The position numbers were made by a program, and so were the translations under genes. A stretch of DNA of 64,000 nucleotides from Carnegiea gigantea (taxonomy: Eukaryota; Streptophyta; Magnoliopsida; Caryophyllales; Cactaceae): the NCBI GenBank assembly GCA_029747015.1, contig JAKOGI010000003.1, positions 2,991,001 through 3,055,000 of the forward strand, read 5' to 3'. This document shows positions 57,981-64,000 of this stretch, piece after piece. Each line of letters opens with the position of its first letter. Within the stretch, counting starts at the first letter, position 1. The notes beneath the pieces were generated by a model that was not told the origin of the DNA, made no database searches, and saw nothing but the letters and a program-made list of their open reading frames with translations.

Positions 57981-58260
57981 GAAGAAATTTAAGTCGACCC
58001 CAATTAGATTAAGTGAGGGAGTCGCCTGCGAAGAATCGAATCTACGGGGAGAAACGATTCCTCGTTTTAAAAGTCGACCTCACTTCGCGATCTAGTCGGA
58101 GAAGTCGTGGCTAGAAGGAAGAAATTCAAGTCGACCCCAATTAGATTAAGTGAGGGAGTCGCCTGTGAAGAATCGAATCTACGGGGAGAAACGATTCCTC
58201 GTCTTAAAAGTCGACCTCACTTCGCAATCTAATCGGAGGAGTCGCGGGTGAAAGGAAGAA
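57981..58260 (+). repeat. 137-bp direct repeat, two full copies
   Basis: Copies start at 57981 and 58118, and a third start at 58255 continues only about 15 bases. The copies differ at a handful of positions. Each contains nested inverted repeats, AAGTGAGG with CCTCACTT and GAATCG with CGATTC, so the transcript could fold into a two-tier stem. Confidence 0.88.
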
Positions 58261-59419
58261 ATTTAAGTTGATTCAGCAGCTTCCTAAAAAAAAAAAAGAG
58301 AATATAAATTTAAGTTCTCTAACAAAAAGCAACCCCCCCAAGAAAAACGAGGGTGATAAAAACAAAAAAAAAAGGGGCCTCTCAAAATAAAGGGCCCTAA
58401 AAAAAGGGGGGGCCTAAAAAAACAAAGAATATCAAAAGGCTAAAACAACGTCGGATCCTTCGGGGTTGACACGGCATTGTCATGGGAAAAGGACAAAATA
58501 TTCACAGTTAAAATTCAGTGTTCATCTCGCGGGACCAACACCTTGGAGCAACTCAGGATTAAATTGTTGAAAAAAGCTTCTGCAGCAGCGGACGCCATGA
58601 AAGCTTCAATGAAGCTCTTTGAAATACAGATTTGCCCATTGACAACGTTCAGAAGTCCAAAATTATCGGTTAAACACCACCATGAAAGCACCCCAAAAAA
58701 ATTTTTTGGCCCTAACCCGCAAACTGAGCAAGGCACAATTAAGTTATGGTTTTCTTGAAAATTTTCTGGAGAAAGAATCGATGGAGGCTTCACACACTGA
58801 GAAAACAAAAGGGCACACAAATTCTAATTACTTTCAGCGAAGACCCAAAAAAAAAAAAAAAACACTAAGGCATATAGAGGTACTTGATCACACTTTAATA
58901 CCAGCTGATATGGAGATGAATTTGTAGAGCAGACAAAGGGACGAATTAAGCTCAGAAGGGAGACGCAGATGAATTGATAGCAGCTTATGGCTAGATTTAT
59001 ATAGCACGCAAGATTTAAGTCTCCTACTCCTACTTTAATTCAAATATCAGAAATTTTATTGATAAAGTCTATCCACAGTTATTGATAGAATTTCATCACA
59101 ATTCATCAACTCAAAAAATTATCACAAACAACCAAAAAAAAAAGCCAAAACAAAAAGGGGAAAGGCAGGCGTGCCTTCCTGGATAAACTTCCCCTCATTA
59201 ATTTTTTTTCCCCTTTTCTTTCATTTAAAAAAAAAAAGAGGAATTAAAAAAAAAAGAGACAAAAGAAGATTTTTCGAGCCCAATTTATTTATGGGATTGT
59301 TAAATCAGGCTCACTTTCATCATATTCAAGTTCGGCGCTCAAGACTCAGTTGCTTCAAAAAACCAAAAAGGGAAGCATATTCCAAGTCCGTGCACGCGGC
59401 CGACTCTCGAGGGGGCATT
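58261..59419 (+). other. 3' interior of the gag-only element
   Basis: A/G-rich runs at 58285-58440, then sequence with a 93-codon open frame (58477-58758) lacking any recognised domain. A-rich tracts follow near 58848 and 59224. It ends with the purine tract GAGGGGGCATT at 59409-59419 directly before the LTR. No coding role is supported. Confidence 0.5.
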
Positions 59420-60032
59420 TGTAGAAGGCAAAAATTTTACGTCAAATCAGATGGTGCCACGTGTAAAAAAATTGATCAATTACAGATTGTCATGTGTCAC
59501 GTTGACTTTGGTGGGCCCGCTTGGTCAAAATTAAGCTCAACCAATTAAAAGCTACCACGTGTCACCGATGATGCAGAAATTAGTAATTATTTTCTTTATT
59601 TAAAAAATAAGAAAATAACTACTGGACCTAGGCCCAAAACCTACTCTAACCCTAGCTGGCAAAGCCTATAAATAAGGGTTCTTCCCCTTCATTTGGATCA
59701 TTCTGCATTGGCAGAATTCAGAGTTCAGACGACAAGGAGCATCCAGCTACCAAGCGAGAAGGATCAAGACTTGTAGAGCTTCAGAAACCACAATCAGCCA
59801 CTTGCAGATCAAAAATCAAGAACAACTTTCAGAGTTCTTCAACTGATTTGCATCAACCGAGATCAAGTATCAAGCCCTCGAAATACTCAAGTCATTAGGA
59901 GATCGAATCAGAAGATCATTTTTATTGTATTAAATTCAGATATTGTTCCTACATACTACATCAATACAAGATTAAATTTATTTATATCAATTTCTTGTCT
60001 AATTTATTTTAGGCGCGAAATTTGTATTTACA
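59420..60032 (+). repeat. 3' LTR of the gag-only element
   Basis: 613 bp, TGTAGAAGGC to GTATTTACA, followed by the duplication CTCTC. It is colinear with 53048-53660. Confidence 0.93.
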
Positions 60033-60400
60033 CTCTCACTAGATAAAGCAAAGATTTGTGCTTAATTATATATGTTGACTATATTTGATCAAAAAAATAT
60101 ATATATGCTGACTATATGAATTGATCACTTCTTTGGAGGGCTTTCACTAATCTATTATATAATATAAAAGAAATGTTGAGTTGACTTGTGTGAGCGTGAT
60201 TTTAGAAGGTTTACTTATTTACAACCCTTGATTAAATATTCTGACAAATCTTAGCCATCAATTAAAAAAAATAATTGCCTTTTTAAAAAGAAAAGTATTG
60301 ACTGAAGTACTGGGTGCATTAGATCACAGGTTCGATTCTTCATTCCCTGATTGTATTACCCTTTGTGGCTCCTACGGGCCAAAAAAAATATATTAATTAG

Positions 60401-60404
<4 letters not shown>

Positions 60405-60484
<80 letters not shown>
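60405..60484 (+). repeat. (TC)n(CA)n compound microsatellite
   Basis: About 23 TC units followed by about 15 CA units. Confidence 0.95.
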
Positions 60485-60487
<3 letters not shown>

Positions 60488-61069
60488 AACTCCTTAAAAC
60501 CTACTCTTCATAAAATTTTCCATCATTCGCCCCCATCCGAACATAAATTTGGGGTTCACTTATGAAAAATAAATAGTAGAATCTATATCATCTGTCAATC
60601 AAGTATAAAATCGGATAACAGAAGTTCTATACATTTATTTTAAAGTGAGTACTACTTTTATTTTTAAGCTTATTATTTTTAGTTATTCATAAATTGATTA
60701 GTATATCATTAAAAATATTTTAATAAAAGACACAAATTTATAGAATAAGAATTTATGTTACACATAAAATCCAAATAAACAATATTTCCAATTTTTGCAT
60801 AAATTAAATATTATCGATAGTCTATCTGTATGCTTTCATTTATACCCAAAAAGGATAACCTATGAAAATTTCATTTGATAATACTTAGCCAAATTCTATG
60901 ATTATAGACACAACATAAATAAAACAATCAATACTCAACAACATTCACAAAGCATCTGAATTCACACCCAAACAAACAAAAAAAAGATTGTAAATTTAGT
61001 ATTATTATAATTCATACCACTTAATTATATCAGAGCTCGAGACCATGCATTATATAGACAACACCGCCC

Positions 61070-61169
61070 CCCCCACACACACACATATATATATATACAC
61101 ACACACACACCCCCCCCACACATATGTATGTATATATATGTATGCATATATGTATGTATGTATCTATCT

Positions 61170-61207
<38 letters not shown>

Positions 61208-61262
61208 GTGCGTGTGTGTGCATGTGTGTGTGTGTATATATATATACATATATATCTATATC
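61070..61262 (+). repeat. Compound CA/TA/TG microsatellite
   Basis: Alternating purine-pyrimidine tract of ACAC, TATA and TGTG blocks with two C runs. Both strands give spurious open frames here. Confidence 0.9.
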
Positions 61263-61330
61263 TATGATATGCTTGCTCTACAGTTGCCACTTGCTATCAT
61301 CAAGCTTGAAACCATAATATGTTTGCTCAC

Positions 61331-61952
61331 TAGGGGTGAGAAAAACAATACGAAATCAAAAAACCGAACTGAAAAACAGAAAGACCCAATTCGATTTTTC
61401 TATAAAATTTAGTCCAGTTACCCGAAGTGAAAAATTTTACGATTTCGGTTCGTCCATTTGAGATTTGGTTAATCACATGGTTATGATCTGTTAATCGAAT
61501 CCAAAACTTTGCTTTTTTTAAAAAAATACTAAATTTTATATTAGTCAAGTGTAGGTTTCATAACTATTAAATTATAAAAGTAAACATACAATAATGTGTA
61601 AATTAATATTTAGTGTCCCAAATAGTTAAATTAATTAAAAGGAGTGAAAATTGAAAATTAACAATTTAAATTAACGATTAACCGGTAACCGAATCGATAA
61701 TCCGGTTAACCAAGTTTTTCGGTTTGGTTATGATTTACATTTTTGTCGAATCGAAAAATTTGGTTAACTGAAAATTTGTTTTGCCGAATCTCAAATGGTC
61801 AAACTAAAATCAAAATCGAAATCCTAAAATTTTTTTAGTTCGATTAACCAAACCAACTTTTTTAGAAAATCGAACCAGCTGACCGGCTTTTCAGTTCGGT
61901 CTTTGAGTTTTCCAGTTTGGTTTTTCGACTTTGGTTTTTGTGCTCACTCCTA
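61331..61952. mobile_element. hAT-like MITE
   Basis: Termini TAGGGGTGAG and CTCACTCCTA are inverted repeats. Next to them lie AAAAACCGAA/TTCGGTTTTT words, and CGGTTAACC words fill the interior, as in common plant hAT-type non-autonomous elements. No ORF. An 8-bp target duplication was not found, so the class is tentative. Confidence 0.55.
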
Positions 61953-62780
61953 CCTTCGGAGATGTTTGCATAATTGTGTCGCTACTATATGGGGTGGAGG
62001 TGAAAGAAATTAGAAATCTATACTTTGGGGCAAAAGATGCTGGGAATTGAGTTGTGTTTGTACAATGTATTTGTGCAACACCCCCTCAAACAAAATAAAA
62101 TATAGAAAGCATATAGAATTTGTGAAGAATTGCGGCGTATTAGATATCCAAAATTATTGAAGGGTTTGCTCTAAGCTAGCGTTATTGGTTGTATGTCCCT
62201 TCCCTTCCCTGTCCCCCGCCCTAAAAACAAATGTGCAAATTAGTGCAGCTGGACCTTTTTAGAGGGGGGAGGGGGAGGGCGGGGTGGAACTTGGATTGAT
62301 GTTATTAATAAATAAATAATTACATAATATTCAACACGTTCACAAATATTAAATATTTATTATGATGTCTAATTAGCTTAGTATAATAATAAATGTTTCC
62401 ATGGTTTTAATTCTTCCTATGTTTTTGTCACACATTTTATAAATGGAATCTATAATGAATTTCCGTAAAGAAAACTAGCTAAACACTAATTTGTGTTACT
62501 AAGATATATGACAATCTCTTTAAACTAGGCTTCTTTTCTTTTTTTCCTAAATGCCAAAATCCATATATATAGTACAAAATATGTTTCTTTTTTTTTTTAT
62601 TCTTTTCATTCATCACCTGGATAAATAGGATTAATGGGAATTTTCTTAAATACTTACAATTAGGGGTCAAATAAAATAATTGGTTTGATGATTGAAATGT
62701 TAGAGCTTGATGTGTTTTATGCTCAAACAGATAGAGGTGGTTATCGCCAATATAGTAATATTAATAGTTTATTCTGCAAA

Positions 62781-62830
<50 letters not shown>

Positions 62831-63806
62831 GGTCGAACCGAGATCAAAACCGAAATCCTAAAATTTTTTGGGTTCAATTAACCAAACCGACTTTTTTAGA
62901 AAAGTCAAGACAGTTAACCGGTTTTTTAGTTTGGTCTTTGAGGTTTTCAATTTGGTTTTTCAACTTTGGTTTTTATGCTCACTCCTACCTTCAGGGATGT
63001 TTGCACAATTAGGTCGCTACTGTATGGGGTGGAAGTGAAAGAAATTAGAAATCTATACTTTGGGGTAAGGGATGCTGGAGATTGAATCGTGTTAGTGCAA
63101 TGTGTTTATGCAACACCCCCTCAAACAAAACAAAATAGAGAGAGCATATAGAATTTGTGAAGAATTGCGGCGTATTAGATGTCCAAAATTATTGAAGGGT
63201 TTGCTCTAAGTTATCGTTATTGGTTGTGTGTCCCTTCCCTCCGCCGTCCCCAGCCCTAAGAACAAATGTGCAAATTAGTGCAGCTGAACCTTTTTTGGGG
63301 AGGGGGGAGAGCGGTACAGAACTTGGAATGATGTGATTGATAAATAAATAATTACATAACATTCAACACGTTTACAAATATTAAATGTTCATTATGACGT
63401 CTAATGAGCTTAGTATAATAATAAATATTTCCATGATTTTAATTCTTCCTATGTTTTTATTACACATTTTACAAATGTAATCCATAATGAATTTCCGTAA
63501 AGAAAACTAGCTAAACTCTAATTTGCGTTACCAAGGTTAATGATAATCTCTTTAAACTAGGCTTCTTTTCTTTTTTTCCTAAATGCCAAAATCCATATAT
63601 ATGGTACAAAATATGTTTCTTTTTTTATCTTTTTCATTCATCACCTAGATAAATAGGATTAACAAGAATTTTCTTAAATACTTGCAACTACGGGTCAAAT
63701 AAAAAAATTGGTTTGATGATTGAAACTTTAGAGCTTGATGTGTTTTATACTCAAATAGGTAGAGGTGGTTATAATCAATATGGCAATGTTAATGGTTTAT
63801 TTTGCA

Positions 63807-63866
<60 letters not shown>
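61797..63866 (+). repeat. Tandem duplication of about 1,035 bp
   Basis: GATGTTTGCA at 61961 recurs at 62996, and the colinear match runs from about 61797 to 62831 (copy 1) and 62832 to about 63866 (copy 2) at high identity. It includes the right part of the hAT-like MITE and 850 bases of AT-rich DNA. Both copies end in dinucleotide microsatellites (CA/TA at 62784-62830 and TA at 63811-63872). No gene lies inside. Confidence 0.85.
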
Positions 63867-63876
<10 letters not shown>

Positions 63877-63914
63877 ACACACACACCCGCACACACACAT
63901 ATATATATATTTAC

Positions 63915-63995
<81 letters not shown>

Positions 63996-64000
63996 ATGTA
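63811..64000 (+). repeat. (TA)n/(CA)n/(TG)n microsatellites to the window end
   Basis: Long TA runs at 63811-63872 and 63905-63972, a CA run between them and TG at the window end. Confidence 0.95.

Larger units (their letters stand above)
53048..60032 (+). mobile_element. Gag-only LTR retrotransposon with tandem-repeat interior
   Basis: 6985 bp with 613-bp LTRs and the exact duplication CTCTC at 53043-53047 and 60033-60037. On the plus strand: LTR, primer site, a decayed gag, then about 4 kb of non-coding DNA dominated by three tandem-repeat blocks, a purine tract GAGGGGGCATT and the 3' LTR. No protease, RT or integrase is present, so it depends on another element and fits the large non-autonomous (LARD-like) description. 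I counted about 38 differences between the LTRs (roughly 94% identity), mostly transitions. Confidence 0.9.
60033..61330. other. Intergenic AT-rich DNA with microsatellites
   Basis: (TC)n plus (CA)n at 60405-60484, and mixed CA/TA/TG runs at 61070-61262. Open frames through the latter are repeat artefacts. No gene is supported. Confidence 0.5.

Noticed and set aside
60140..60360. Possible Helitron-like start (TCTATTATATAATATAAAAG)
   Set aside because: Resembles some Helitron 5' ends, but no 3' hairpin with CTRR terminus was found nearby.
61025..61412. Frames with Thr-His or Tyr-Ile runs
   Set aside because: Translations of CA/TA/TG microsatellites.

Overview
The window looks like a repeat-dense stretch of a flowering-plant nuclear genome, most likely a eudicot. 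It is AT-rich with many microsatellites. It holds one convincing host gene and layer upon layer of Ty1/copia, Ty3/gypsy, CACTA, LINE and MITE sequence. The host gene is a leucine-rich-repeat receptor-like kinase that closely resembles Arabidopsis At4g23740. I saw no bacterial operons, rRNA, tRNA or CRISPR. Species cannot be named from the sequence alone.

Layout. (1) 1-~4400, minus strand: part of a gypsy-type LTR element with a tRNA-Asp-type primer site (3154-3171), a 419-aa gag-like ORF and no visible pol. (2) 5925-~7001: a decayed copia RNase H and possible LTR start. (3) 7002-17789, minus strand: a Sirevirus-like copia element bounded by the 5-bp duplication AGTCC. Its gag-pol frame is broken in at least four places. 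Between pol and the 3' LTR it carries a third long ORF (8863-10719), which is intact apart from its probable start. (4) ~17898-41312: an old LINE split by a 22.3-kb gypsy element (18265-40609, TSD AGAGC). That gypsy element has an 8.06-kb CACTA transposon in its 5' LTR (18949-27012) and a 3.19-kb solo LTR of another retrotransposon in its 3' LTR (37271-40460, TSD ATAGG). (5) 42341-~44935: a second LINE/SINE-type tail, a copia RT/RNase H pseudogene and an ACCCG-rich repeat. (6) 46283-48297, minus strand: the two-exon receptor-like kinase gene. (7) 49527-50722: three MITE-like elements, two of them facing each other as an inverted pair. (8) 53048-60032, plus strand: a gag-only LTR element (TSD CTCTC) in which the pol position is filled by short-period tandem repeats. 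(9) 60033-64000: microsatellites, a probable hAT-like MITE and a roughly 1,035-bp tandem duplication.

How it fits together. Apart from the kinase the window is a record of insertions. Exact 5-bp target duplications around four LTR units let the order of events be read: LINE first, then gypsy, then CACTA and the solo-LTR parent inside the gypsy LTRs. Almost every transposon coding frame is damaged. The exception is the long accessory ORF of the copia element, which is the best candidate here for something that deserves a closer look. The gag-only element at 53048 is the second, because of its unusual repeat-filled interior and a duplicated 137-bp unit that can fold on itself.

Limits. Alignments and divergence counts were made by eye. 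Outer boundaries of the first element, of the LINE and of the decayed copia copies are approximate.
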